64,000 nt of DNA from Blastomyces gilchristii SLH14081 (GCF_000003855.2 NW_003101680.1:5777635-5841634), one strand, 5' to 3'. Positions 47,207 to 59,495 are shown, counted from the first letter of the stretch. Notes: generated by a model not told the origin, from the sequence alone. Made by a program: numbers and translations.

Positions 47207-48801
47207 ACAACTACACTTCTGACTGACTAGTCATAAAAGCAGTATCAGAGATGACACAGAAGATGATGATAAAGTTTCTATATAATGAGATCTATGTTAA
47301 CTATGAAATGCCGCGCGAGATTCTAACTAATAACAGTGTGAACCTCATAGAAGGGACAGTAAGGCATTTCATAAGCCAGTTATAGACAAGACATTATAGA
47401 GTAACACTATATCATCCGCGGACAAACAGAAAGATGAAATGCTTGAATGAAATCTTGAGCAACATGTTAATAAAATATCTAGTTAACAAGTCTACATGAC
47501 TATAGAATAAATATCTCAGACAGGTGCTATTAGTCACATAAATTTGACAGTATACAGTCTTCAAGTGTTCATCATTCTACCTGTTGTATGAATTGCATCC
47601 ACGCATCTCAGAGAATGCTTTGAAACAGATGAGAGAGAGAACAGTAGTTATAGTTACAGCAGTAGCAGTTGCAGATAAAGCAGTTACAGACATGAAATCA
47701 AGATTGAAAGAGATCAGTCATGCATGTGCAAAAGCTAATGAGTTACTCCTGAATCAAGCAATTCAATCAAAAAGAATATAAGATTTACTAGTTAAGAAAT
47801 TGAGTCTCAAGATGAGAATATAAGTTCTCATATATAATGAGAGTTCTGAGAAGTTTCAATCTAGATGATTTAAGCTCTACAAAATACTCAAATCACATTC
47901 ACTGAAAATATATGTGTTGAAGAAATCAGAGAGATAGATCTTATACAACTTAATAAATAATTCATATCTTATAAAGATGAAGATACAAGATCTAAGCAGA
48001 TTATAATTATTTACAGTACTATTATTAGTATTGAAAAAGAAGAGACTTACAATTGAAAAGTCTCATAAAGTAAGAGAAATCATAGATGCTTATAAATCAG
48101 ATAATCTCACTTATTTCAATCTTTTCATAATAATAAGAAAAAAATGAGAAGAAATGAAGAAATGAGATAAATATCACACTTTAATAAGTGATGAGACTGT
48201 AGCTGATTATATAATAACACATCACAGATAGCAGATATAACACAGTAAAGAGTAGTTTCAAAGCAGCAGACTTACACATGAATCAGATCACAGAAGAAAA
48301 AGAAATTCAGAGTTGAATTTAACTGTTTATATCAGTTCAATTATAAAGATAACAGAGAATGAAACATCTGAAATATTCACAGATATATGAGATCAAGTCA
48401 TCTCAATCTCTGAAGATGCTTAGAGATCAGATTAGATTAGTTTCAATGAGCTATTCAATATAGTAGTCTAAGCAGGCAAAGAGAGACAGTATAATGTGTA
48501 AGACAGAATTACAAGAGATAAAAGCTGCTGAACCTAGTCACTAAACACTGTATTATATAGAGAGTATGTAAGAGTAGTAACTAGCAGACAAGAAAAAGTA
48601 GAAGAAAAGAGAGAGAATAATGAATTGATCATTAACTGTAAGAATTAACTATAAAAGACAAATGTTATCATACACATCTCATTCATTTTCATACACTACA
48701 TGTTTAATCTATTTTCAACACCATGCCATGTAAAAAGAAAAACATCAAAAACAAAGAAAATTTTAAAACTTGAGATTTGTAAGGAATTTGAGAGCTGCAA
48801 G

Positions 48802-49179
48802 TCACTCTTGTAACAATATCATACATATCTCTGATTTCTCTATTACTCTGTGTATAACATTAATATCATTCATCACAAGATTGACTGAAATGCTAATATA
48901 GAAATGTGTACACATACACATAGAAAAATTGAAGAAGAGTGTAAGACCTGCAGAACTAGAAGTCAGAGCAGAGAGAGTGAAGACAGAAGAAATGAAAGAA
49001 GAAGAAGACACAGCGCTGAATAAACAATAGTGAGAGTCATCTGAATCTGAATACTTATGACTCAGTATGCACACAATCTTCTCTACAGAGAAGAGAGAGA
49101 AAGTGCTGAGAGAAGCTTGAGAACAGAAAAGAGTAGTCTCCGCAGTATTATCATCTTTGATTAAAATGATCTCTGACAC
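48802..49179 (-). CDS. Antisense 125-codon frame in the G1-c3 3' region, unknown
   Basis: Longest version of the frame also seen at 8403-8720. Starts MSEIILIKDDNTAETTLF and shares VSSSSFISSVFTLSALTS and VIHRVIEKSEI. Colinear with other antisense frames at 49223-49474 and 49806-50141. Function unknown. Confidence 0.3.
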   Translation of the reverse strand: MSEIILIKDDNTAETTLFCSQASLSTFSLFSVEKIVCILSHKYSDSDDSHYCLFSAVSSSSFISSVFTLSALTSSSAGLTLFFNFSMCMCTHFYISISVNLVMNDINVIHRVIEKSEICMILLQE

Positions 49180-49805
49180 TGAAGCAACTAAGAATCATTA
49201 TTAGAGTATGAAAATCACAAAATCAGAGATGAGAACAGTTATTAAATGAACACTCACTGATCTTAGAATTGTACATGTAATTACAACATGTACAAGACTT
49301 CTCAGAAAGAGAGAGAGAGACACAGAGAAATACAGAGAGAAGAATATAATATATAAATGACTTATTCTCATAATAATATCTTAGACAAGGCATACAAGTC
49401 TCACATCTGTGAGTGTAAAGGAGTATAACATCTGTGTTCTCATTTGTGAAAACACAGATATCTTTTGCCTGCATTATAAAGTCAGATAACAGATATCAGA
49501 GAATAGACTGATACAGATCTATCATTTCAAAGAAATTCATTAGAGTGAATGTCTCTGTGATGTTGAACTTTATAGTTGTAAAAAGTTTCTTAGTGTTTAT
49601 GAACACTACAACTTCATGTATAACAAAACTCATAATAATTTCCTCTAAGAACAGAAAAATCAGTGTCAGAAAGAGAAGATTGAAAAGGAAAAGACTTATA
49701 ATCTCAATACTATTGAGAAGAAGAGTGATTGTTGAGTATAAATGAATAATTATCTCACTATAAATACTTAAAATGAATATAATACTCAGTATCTGTAACC
49801 AAGCT

Positions 49806-50141
49806 TTAGATAGTTGTATTATACCTTATCTTTGTACAATAAATTATTCTATAGATCAGTAAGAAGAATGAGAGTATACACACTGAGAAATGTGATTTAT
49901 TAAGTTTATACAATATCTTCTTGAAAGAGGAAGAGCTAGTAATGAAAGTATAAGCAGAAGCAAACATAGCAGAATTAGAAGTAATAGAAGCAGAGATAGC
50001 AGAAGTGAGAGAATCAGACACAGAGATAAGTGTAGAAGATTGAGAGAGAGCAGCAGAAAAAGAAACAGAGAGAATAGAGAGAGATGTGAAAGACTCAGTT
50101 ATACATAACATAGACAATTTCTTCATTATCATATTCTTCAA
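49806..50141 (-). pseudogene. Antisense frame, N-terminally shortened copy in G1-c3
   Basis: 111 codons, equivalent to the C-terminal part of 9437-9895: Ser/Thr/Ala-rich centre and SSFKKILYKLNKSHFSVCIL tail. Upstream sequence is recognisable but closed. Confidence 0.3.
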
Positions 50142-50778
50142 GTTCTTGATCAGTGATTCAACATTGAGTTTACTATTATCAGTAAATGCAGATCTGTCAA
50201 TGTGTAAAGATTTTATATAAAGAAAAATAAATACATCAGCATCTGCATTTATAAAAAATTGTGTCAGAAAACATGATCAGATACTCACTGAGAAAAGAAG
50301 ATTGAGAGTGTATAAGAAGATGAAGAAGATGTGTCATTTATAATAGTACATTCTGACAATTGTTAGAAGATAAACAAATTCTGATCATGTTTTACAATAT
50401 GTTACATCTACTGCTAACAAACTGTCTGATATGAGTACTATAATGATACTTTTTATGAGAGCAGTGAGTCATCATCAGAAACATATATAATATAATAGAT
50501 GAACAGATAGAAGATATTGAACAGAAGAAGAGACAGAAATCTTAAATAAGATAATAATATTCAATGATCATAATAATGAAGAAGATGATTGAAAAATGAA
50601 AAAAGTTAGTGAATAAGTGATGTAATATACTGAAAGTTTCTTTGTGAGAATGTATACAGAATACTAGCTGAATCAGAAATAGACTACACAATTATAAATA
50701 CTAGTGATATGCTAATCCGCATGAAGCTAGAGTGTATATCATGATTATATAAGTGTAACTGAATCTGATAAGAGAGAA

Positions 50779-50945
50779 TGTGATTCAGAAGAATGTACAA
50801 CTGCTGAATAATAACACAGTCACTTCTGAACATGCTTACAAATGTAAAGAGATCATAGCAGTCACTAATTAATTTAGTATAATGTATATAAGAAGTCAGT
50901 GTATGTCTATAATCATATACTGACTCAAGCAATCTTTGAATCACA
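50779..50945 (+). repeat. G1-c3 3' LTR, fully mutated
   Basis: 167 bp, TGTGATTCAG ... GAATCACA. No CG remains. Against the 5' LTR of G1-c1 the differences are almost all C/T or G/A at CG, CC or GG. Fits G1-c3 being the oldest G1 copy. Confidence 0.9.
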
Positions 50946-51233
50946 TATTAAAAAAATCTGAAAAAATTATTTTTTTCATAGATAATGTGAAAAGTAATCA
51001 GATTTAATGTAAAAATAATAAAATAACAATAATTTCTCAGAATAAACAGTGAAAAATAATCATTTTTCAAAAATTAAAATAAGACTGAAACTGAAAATTA
51101 AATTCACTCTAATTCAGTTTATTCAGTAATTACTTATATTAGAATTTAATAATAATTATTAATAATACTTATTAAATAATTAAATATATTCTTGTATAAG
51201 TGAATTTTTTTATTTTCTTATGAAAACTACACT
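50946..51233. repeat. R1: AT-rich direct repeat, first copy
   Basis: Aligns with 51838-52060 and, beyond the G3-A insertion, with 63543-63608. About 80% A+T by eye, no reading frame, short words such as AATAATTATTAATAATAC. Nature unknown. Confidence 0.6.
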
Positions 51234-51314
51234 TAGACTGACTAATGAGATTATAAATTTCACATTTAACCTTATTTAATCTGATCTAATATATTTCTTA
51301 ATATAAGTGTCATC
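51234..51314. repeat. Truncated, mutated copy of the M element start
   Basis: TAGACTGACTAATGAGATTA ... AATTTCACATTT mirrors the first ~76 bp of M1 after C-to-T and G-to-A changes. It sits in tandem just before M1. TGTCATC at 51308-51314 is the left flank of M1. Confidence 0.7.
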
Positions 51315-51820
51315 TAGACTGGCCGCCAGAACCATGAATTTCACATTTGATCCCATTTGATCTGGTCTCATACATTTCTTGGCGTGAATCCCGCTGGGAC
51401 TAGTCATTAAAAAAACATGCAAAGTGACTATATATGAGATCTTAAAATGGAATCATGACTTAAGAAAAATGAGAAAGTGGTCTCATTTAATCTCATTTAG
51501 TCTCATTCTTAGCATAAAGTTACTATTTTTAGACATTTTAAGGTTTTTTTTACACTATTTTAAATTTTTTAAAAAGTAACGCTTTTTGATAATACTCAAA
51601 TGAGATTTAAAGTCATTTAAAATAATAAAAATAATTTAAATTGAGAAGTGGAAATCATGGTCTCATTTGAAAAATGTGATAAGAGTAGACAGTAAGTTTC
51701 ACTGAGACAGTATGAGACTACTATCTAATGTTAAAACTGTGTAATGAGATCAGTCGAATTGGTAATGAAACTATCAAAAAGTCTGGTCCTGGTCTCAGAC
51801 ACGGTCACACGGTCAGTCTA
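51315..51820. mobile_element. M1: complete TIR element, 506 bp
   Basis: Starts TAGACTGGCCG and ends CGGTCAGTCTA, 11-bp inverted repeats with one mismatch explained by a C-to-T change. Flanks share TGTCATC (51308-51314 and 51822-51828), 7 of 8 bases of the adjoining octamers, suggesting an 8-bp target duplication as in hAT elements. No coding capacity. Ends keep CpG (GGCGTGAATCCCGC; CACGGTCACACGG) while the middle does not. Confidence 0.65.
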
Positions 51821-52060
51821 CTGTCATCAGAACTAAGCATTAAAAAAATCTGAAAATAAATTATTTCTAAGAGAAATGATGTGAAAAATAATCAGATTTA
51901 ATTCAAAAATAGTGAAATAAAAGTAATATCTCAGAATAAACTGTAAATGATAATTATTCTTTCAAAATCAGAATAAGACTAAGACTGAATATTAAATTCA
52001 GTCTCATTCAGTTTATTCAGTGAGTGCTTATATAATCAGAATTTGATAATAATTATTGAT
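51821..52060. repeat. R2a: second copy of R, left of G3-A
   Basis: Aligns with R1 from base 51838 (CATTAAAAAAATCTG). Ends with TTGAT (52056-52060), one copy of the G3-A target duplication. No gene. Confidence 0.65.
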
Positions 52061-52378
52061 TGTAGCGGGCTGTGACTGATCAATTATATAGACTATTCTG
52101 TTATACTTCACAGATTTCTACTGCTTCAATTCTTGAGTATCAATTCTCAGCTGAAAATCTACAGAATTTCTATTCTTGCACTCTGAAGCTTCACTGTGTA
52201 TAAAAACCTCTATTCTTCTGCTCTGAAGTTCCATCACATACATCACTATGTACATGTATAAATATTCACTTCAATTATCAATTTTCACACTTTCTTTTTC
52301 TTTGCTTCTCTAACATTTTTCTCTCTGTTATATAAGACCTATATATTATATCAATCTATTCAGTGTAGGCCTCTTACA
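52061..52378 (+). repeat. G3-A 5' LTR
   Basis: 318 bp, TGTAGCGGGCTG ... CTCTTACA. Mostly mutated apart from AGCGGGC at the very edge. A TATATAAGACC-like stretch near 52330 may be the TATA box. Confidence 0.9.
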
Positions 52379-52680
52379 CTAGAAAAACATTCATTATCTT
52401 CTTATTAAACATAATTACTCATCAAGATATCTGAACATGTAATAACACATAAGAAATAGAGAAACAGTTAAACAGTTAAGCAGACACTGAGTTCTCAGAT
52501 AGAAGCTTACTCATCAGTCATTCTGACCTTATAATAAGATCTTATGAAGAGAGTAAGATCTTACAAAGAAAATATCAGTAAAAGATCTGAGAGTTCTGAC
52601 ATCACAGATATGTGAGATATTTATACAATTACACTTCTTCTGATTCTACAGATATCACACATTCAACAATCAATATAATC

Positions 52681-53880
52681 ATGTCTAACAATAATATGAG
52701 AGAATCTTTCAATGTGAGCATAGATACAATGTCACAGTGGCTTTAAGCAATGTTGAAATTACAACAGTAACAGATAGCTGATATGCATGCAACTTAACAA
52801 TGTTAATATGAGAAAATTCAATGATTATCTCAACTAGGAATCTCTGCACAGACAATTTCAACACTGACAGAATGAAATATAAACATAATACAGATACTGA
52901 AGAAACACTTAGATACTTCTGTATATTTCAACACTTCTGATCTCACTCTTTACTCATCATGAAGATTGAAAATGCTTGTAAAACTAAGTATAGATGAAGA
53001 TATCATCAGTTCACTAATCAATCAAGATGAATATATCAATGAACAGTTGAGAGATCACATGAAATAGAAGTTTTATTCATGAATTAAAGCATGTGAATCA
53101 GCATTATAAATATCTGACAATATTAACAAATATCTTGATATTCTGTTCTGAGACACTGTCATGTAATAGAAAGCATTAGATTGATTACAGAATATCTGAC
53201 AGAGAAATACTTCTTCTACAATATTTATCTCTGACTTCAACATCAAGATTCTAGATACAGGTGATCAATCTTGAGAGAATTGAATGAAGATTATTATGCT
53301 CAAGAAGACATTAACTTTCAAACTCTTATAGACTCTTATAAGTGTAGATGAAGACCAGACTTATGAAGGGTTCTGTATACAACTTCAAACATTGAATGAT
53401 CATCTTATCAAGCTCAAGAGTATATAGAATAGTGACAGAAGATGTTACACTTCAGCTACTCATATATCTATGCTGAAGAATGACAATACAGATGTCATGA
53501 ATTAAGTGAACTCAAATGTCTACATGTAAGCAAGAATCTTCACTGGCTAAACAGGCTTTCAATTTCCTGAGATCACTTCTGAAGAAGTTGCTGATCAATA
53601 TCAATGAGAAGTGTGCATCAACTGTAACTGATCAGAACACATTACTTTCAAAAGCTGATCAGTTTACATGCCTTCTCACTTAAAGAATGAATCAATATCT
53701 GTTCACATTAATCACATTGCATTGAAAGAAGATTCAGAAGATAACTATGAGAATGTCTCAATAAAACAGGGAAAAGATTAGCTTCTATTCAAATTCATAA
53801 ACAGAAGCTTGAAGAGGTTGAACAATAATAATTTGAAGAGAAAATATCAGTGAACATGATACTTGTATCTACTGTGATTG
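52681..53880 (+). pseudogene. G3-A gag, broken, with intact zinc-knuckle start
   Basis: ATG at 52681 (MSNNNMRESFNVSIDTMSQW) is in frame with the zinc knuckle at 53614, so there is no net indel; interruptions are mostly TGA. The middle reads YFNTSDLTLYSSWRLKML, LINQDEYINEQL, GDQSWENW with TGA for Trp. Zinc knuckle: CINCN*SEHITFKS*, last Cys lost; G3-B keeps CINCN*SEHITFNC. The frame runs past 53775 into an overlap with pol. Confidence 0.8.
53769..53775 (+). promoter_or_regulatory. Candidate -1 slippery site of G3 gag-pol
   Basis: G GGA AAA in the gag frame (codons CAG GGA AAA). In both G3-A and G3-B the protease frame is -1 to gag (zinc knuckle to protease 287 nt in each). G3-B has CAGAGAAAA here, one G-to-A change. 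No clear hairpin seen. A different site in the overlap is possible. Confidence 0.35.
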
Positions 53881-54107
53881 ATAATATGTATAATATGAAA
53901 GCCATGATAGACAGCAGTCTATATTATTATGCAATGATTAAATCTTCAGTTATAAGAAATTATAATCTTCAGTGTATTCACTTATTAAAACCTTAACTTC
54001 TCACAGGATTTGATGACTTAAAAGACATTTATACTCATTATATGATGAAGTTGAACATAGATGTCAAAGAACATCAATGAGAAGATGTCTACATATATGA
54101 AGTTAAT

Positions 54108-54471
54108 TGTGGCGGGCTGCGCCCGATCAATCATATAGACTATTCCGTTACACTCCACAGATTCCAACCGCTCCATTCTCGAACGCGTACACTCCGATTC
54201 TCAGCCATTCTCAATCGCCGATCCTCGGCCGCCACAAACATGTATGCTCCGATTCTCGGCCATTCTCGATCACCAATCCTCAGCCGTCACAAACACATAT
54301 AGATTCTTCCGCCCTGAAGCCTCACTGCATATGTCATCATATACATGTATAAATATTCACTTCAATTGCTGATTCTCACACTTTCTCTTTCTTTCCTTCT
54401 TTAACATTTATCTCTTTGTTATATAAGACCTATCAATATTATATCAATCTATTCAGTGTAGACCTCTTACA
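54108..54471 (+). repeat. G3-B 5' LTR, first ~230 bp unmutated
   Basis: TGTGGCGGGCTGCGCCCGATC ... CTCTTACA. Dense CpG to about 54330, nearly none after. The corresponding start of the 3' LTR (59496 on) is mutated. An incidental 81-codon frame at 54107-54352 is LTR sequence, not a gene. Confidence 0.93.
54192..54301 (+). repeat. Two 55-bp tandem units within the G3-B LTR
   Basis: 54192-54246 and 54247-54301, both CTCCGATTCTCRGCCATTCTC followed by CC..CC..CACAAACA. Also present in the 3' LTR and in G3-C, absent from G3-A; this accounts for much of the LTR length difference. Possibly promoter or enhancer modules. Confidence 0.8.
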
Positions 54472-54739
54472 CTAGAAAAACATTCATCATCTTCTTATTA
54501 GAAATGATTATTCACTGAGATATTCAAACATGTAATGACATGTAAGAAATAGAGAAACAGTCAAATAGTTAAGCAGACACTGAGTTCTCAGATAGAAGCT
54601 TGCTTGTCAGTTGTTCTGACTCTGTAATAAGATCTTACAAAGAGAATATCAGTGAAAGACCTAAGAGTTCTGACACTCAGATGTATGAGATATTCATATG
54701 ATTACACTTCTTCAGATTTCACAGATATCACACATCTGA

Positions 54740-55900
54740 TAAAACAATATAATCATATCTAATGATAATATGAAAGAACCTTTGAATGTGAGTATAGAAG
54801 TAATATCACAGTAACTCTGAGTATGGTTAAAATTTCAACAGTGATAGATAGCAGATATACATACAACTCAGTAACTTCAATACAAAGAGATTCAAGGATT
54901 AACTGATGTGATTTCAACATCTACAGAATCAAATATAAAAGTGCTAAAAGAACACTTAGATACTTCTACATATTTTAATACTTCTGATCTCACTCTCTAC
55001 TCATTATGAAGAATGAAAATGCTTATGAAACTAAGTATAGATAAAGATGTCATTGATTCATTAATCAATCAAGATTAATATATCATTGAACAATTGAAGA
55101 ATCATGAAAAACAGAAGTTTTATTCATGAATGAAAGTATATGAATCAGCATTATGAATGCCTTATAATATTATCAAATATCTTGATGTTCTGTTCTGAGA
55201 CACTGTCATGCAACAGAAAGTATTAGATTAATTATAGAGTGTCTGACAGAGAAACATTTCTCTTATAACATTCATCTCTGACTTGAACACTAAGATCTTA
55301 GAAGTAGGTGATCAATCTTGAGAGAATGAAATGAAGATTAGCATGCTTAAGAAGACATTAACTTTCAAACTCTTACAGATTCTTATAAGTGTAAACAAAG
55401 ATTTAACTTATAAAGACTTCTGTATACAGCTCTGAACATTGAATGATTATTCTATCAAGCTCAAGAGTATATAGAACAGTGATAGAAGATATTACATCTC
55501 AGTTACTCATACATCTGTACTGAAGAATAACAATGATGCAGATGCTATGAATTGAGTAGACTTAAATATCTATGTATAAGCAAGAGTCTCTGCTGTCTGA
55601 ACAGACTTCTGAGTTTCTGAGATCACTCTTGAAGAAGTCACTGATTGATATTAATGAGAAGTGTGCATCAACTGTAACTAATCAGAGCATATTACTTTTA
55701 ACTGCTGATCAGCCTATGTATCTCCTTACTTAAGGAATAAATCAGTGTCTGTCTGCACTAATCACATTGCAGTGAAGAAAGATTTAGAAGATAACTATAA
55801 GAATACTCTGATGAAACAGAGAAAAGATTAGCTTCTGTTCAAATTTGTAAACAGAAGCTTGAAGAGATCAGATAATAACAATTTGCAGAGAAAATGACAA
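54740..55900 (+). pseudogene. G3-B gag, broken
   Basis: Colinear with G3-A gag; the start codon reads ATA here. Segments: HLDTSTYFNTSDLTLYSL, SIDKDVIDSLINQD, GDQSWENEMKISMLKKTLTFKL. The zinc knuckle at 55664-55705 keeps C, C, H and C (CINCN*SEHITFNC). Frame 1 relative to pol frame 0. Confidence 0.78.
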
Positions 55901-58900
55901 TGAATATGATTCTTGTATCTACTGTGATTAATAACATGTATAATATAAAAGCTATGATAGACAGCAGTCTATATCACTATGTAATAATAAAATCTTCAGT
56001 TATAAGACATCATAACCTTCATTATATTCTCTTATCAAAACTCTGACTTCTTACAGAATTTGATGATTTAAAAGATGTTTACATCTGTTACATGATAAAA
56101 CTAAACATAGATGTTGAAGATTATCAGTGTGAAGATGTCTATGTATATGAAGTTGATAATCTTGATTATAATCTAATATTAGAACTTGCCTGGCTATCTG
56201 AACAAGGTATCTTGTTAAATGCCTGAAACAGGAGTTTAATATTCTCTAATAATGATAGGATTCATGAAGATGATATTCGCAAGACTATGGATCTTACACA
56301 GATCTCTGTCAACACTTATGAAATGCGCTGAAAAAGAAGTCATCAAAACCACTGACAGAGTCACTGACAAAGTCACTGATAGCAGAATCATGTATCAATC
56401 TATTTCACTAGTCTGGCTGATATCAAGAAAGCTCTAGAAAAGTTATCCTGTACTATAATAACAGATTCTCAGGCAAAACTCTCTCAATAATATCATGAAT
56501 ACCTAGATGTCTTCTGACACGATAATATTATGAATATACATTCTTTACAAGGCTCAGAAGTGGATCACAGTATTAAGTTAGAAAAGAAGAATGATAAGAA
56601 CTCTGAGTCACTGTGAGACCCTCTTTATAATATGTCTTGAGATGAACTTCTTCTTCTTCAGAAGACACTCAATGATCTGTTGAATAAGAAATTCATATGT
56701 ATTAGTAACTCTTTCACTGCAGCTTCTATTCTCTTTGCAAAGAAGTCAGATGAAGAACTCTGATTCTGTATGAACTATCAAGGTCTGAACAGATTGATAA
56801 AGAAAGATTGTTATCTCTTATCTCTCATCAATGAATCTCTAGCATGAATTAAATAAGCTCAATGATTTACAAAGCTAGATGTTATCACTGTGTTTCATAA
56901 GATTTGTATCACTGAAGAAGATGAATGACTTACAGCATTCTGAACATGTTATGATCTCTTTGACTAGATAGTCACACTCTTTGAACTAGCTAACACTCTC
57001 AGTACATTTCAGAAGTATATCAACTGAGCACTCTGAGATTTTCTTGATAAGTTTGCATCTACTTATCTAGATGACATTCTCATCTTCACTGATAGATTGA
57101 GAAAAGAGCATCAAGAGTATGTGTGAAGGGTATTATAACAACTACAAGAAGCAGGACTATCAATTGATATTAACAAGTGTGATTTTGAAGTTAAGAGTAC
57201 TAAATACTTAGATTTCATCATAGAAGCTGGTAAGTGAATTTGAATGAATTCTGAGAAGATCTCTGTCATTCTTGAATGAGAAGCTTCATGTACTGTGAAA
57301 GATATATGAAGCTTTATTGAATTTACTAACTTCTATCAGTGATTTATACAAAAGTTCTCAGATATTATAAGATCACTTACATAACTCACTAAGAAAGACT
57401 CAGTATTTCAATGATCAGTGAATATTGAAGCTGCATTTATACAGATAAAGAAGATGTTCATTAATGTCTCTGTACTAATAATATTCAATTCTGATCATGA
57501 GACAGTTGTTGAAGCTGATTTCTCTGACTATGTGACAGAAGAAGTGATATTGTAATATGATGATGAAGATGTTCTACAATCATATGTCTTCATATCTAAG
57601 AGACTGAGTCTCACTGAATGCAATTATGAGATCTATGACAAGAAACTTCTCATGATTATACACTGTCTAAAACAATGAGACTCTGAACTCTGAAGTGTCT
57701 CTGAATTTGAGATAATCACAGATTATAAGAATCTCAAATATTTTATAATAATATATAAACTCACTGAACAACAGATGCAATGATTGAAGTTTCTAAGCCA
57801 CTTTCATTTTACAATATACTATCACCTCAACAGTCAGAACTCAATGACAGATGCTCTCTTATGATGAGAATAAGATATACTGTTCAATATGACAGATATA
57901 TACTGAATGAATTAAGAACATCAACTCTTAAATCTGAAGATATTAGTTGATCATGATGAGATCACTCATGACACTATACATGCTTTGCTGATCAGAACAT
58001 TCTCTGAATCTACATTGAATAAATTGTGATATACAACAGCTCAAACTGATGAACTTCTTCAAATACTCATCAAAGTAGTATATCAAGAAGTAACTCAATT
58101 TCTCCCAGAACTACATATAAGAATCAATATCTCAGAATGTTCAATCAATGATAATAACACTCTATGATTCTGTGAACAATGCTGAGTCTCTCACTCTGAA
58201 CTCTTATATATGTGAATAATGCAAGAGATGCATGATTCATGTATAACTTATTATTCAGGCTGTGAACAACTGTATAGAATGATCTTCTGAGAGTTCTACT
58301 AGTCTGAGATATTAAACAGCATCAGACACTTTGTCTGAAACTGCAACTGTTGTTCTTGCATTATCTTATAAAAGAACTGTAGAAAGAATCTGCTGAAATT
58401 ACTTAATATCTCTGATAGAATCTGATAAGATGTGATAATTGACTTCACTGTTGATCTCTCTGAGAGTAAAGATTGTAGAAACATTCTGATCATTATGAAT
58501 CAATTGAGTAAAGATATAATATTAAAATCTTGTAATAAAATAAATACTAAACAAGTTACTAAAGCTTTTCTACAGAGTCTGTTCTATTGAATGCATGAAT
58601 TGCTGAGCTCTAAAGTATTGAATTGAGACTGTCAATGTATGAGTGCTCTCTGAATAAGAATCTGTCAAGTTCTTAAGATTATATATTATTTGTCAACTGT
58701 CTATCATTCTGAGACTGATTATACATCAGAACAGATAATTCAGATCATAAAGAATTATCTTTATAAATTCTGTAACTACTTATAAGATGACTGATATGAC
58801 CTTCCTCTACACACAGAGATTACTATCAATGATTAAGATGCTGTTTTAACAGATATAAGTCTGTTCTTTCTTACACACAGTTATCACATGAAGATATTAA

Positions 58901-59470
58901 ATCTTCTAGAGATTATACAGTTCACACTGAACTTTTACAGTCTGATTCAGATTGCTGATAATATAGTAATAAAACTCTGAGATATCTGTGATTGAGCAGA
59001 AGTCTTTATAGTGAGTGCTAAACAGAATTAAGAAGATTAAACTAATGTTTATTAAGACTCTGCTGAACAATATAAGATAGAAGATCTGATATGATTGAAT
59101 CTTAAGAATATACAAATCACACATTCATCTCATACACTAGATTACTGCTATGACAGATATAAAGTGATAGAAGTTCTAGATAGTCACAACTACTATCTTG
59201 ACACATTATCAGAGATTTATAATGTCTTTCATAGAAGCTTGCTTCACTGTGTCATCACTGACTCATTCTGTTCTCAACTAACTTTTAACTGACAATCACC
59301 AGGGATTATAGAAGAAGATAATAAGCTTGAGTGAGAGATGAAAGATATTCTCAATAAGAGATCACACAGTCATGACTGATAATATCTTATGAAATGAATT
59401 AGCTATAATCAACTGATCTGAACTCTGAGTTCTGTGTTATCTGAAACAGCAGTTCTTGACTGATGAGAAC
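55900..59470 (+). pseudogene. G3-B pol with chromodomain, broken
   Basis: Protease AMIDSSL at 55954, then LILELAWL (about 56185), the fungal gypsy LILGLPWL box. RT: LFAKKSDEEL, LSLINE, TYLDDILIFTD (57058-57090) with both catalytic Asp kept. RNase H: EADFSDY (57515), [28 protein letters not shown]. Integrase: MHDSCITYYSG...CNCC zinc-finger region (58230-58350), core IDFTVDLSESK (58440), Y.S..YTSEQ (58720-58745). Post-core MNLKNIQITHSSHTLDYCYD open at 59095-59292. Chromodomain 59311-59465: EEDNKLE*EMKDILNKRSHS, QYLMK*ISYN, SSVLSETAVLD**E. All pol segments lie in one frame; loss is by stops only. Confidence 0.9.
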
Positions 59471-59495
59471 TGCTTCTGAAAGAGAGAGACTAATA

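Larger units (their letters stand above)
47207..50945 (+). mobile_element. G1-c3 part 3: integrase to 3' LTR
   Basis: Colinear with about 6827-10635 of G1-c1. Integrase core from TTCDWLV-like sequence; an open piece at 47584-47781 with MYELHPRISENALKQM and a shortened Ala/Val stretch before SRLKEISHACAKANELL. GPY/F-like module about 47850-47890. A small CpG island-like patch (ATGCCGCGCGAG, 47309-47320, and ATCCGCGGAC, 47414-47423) survives. The 3' LTR meets R1; the 4 bases after it, TATT, correspond to CATT in R2, fitting the family's 4-bp duplication. Confidence 0.85.

Noticed and set aside
54107..54352. 81-codon plus-strand ORF
   Set aside because: Lies wholly within the G3-B 5' LTR and its 55-bp tandem; the other LTR copies do not keep it.
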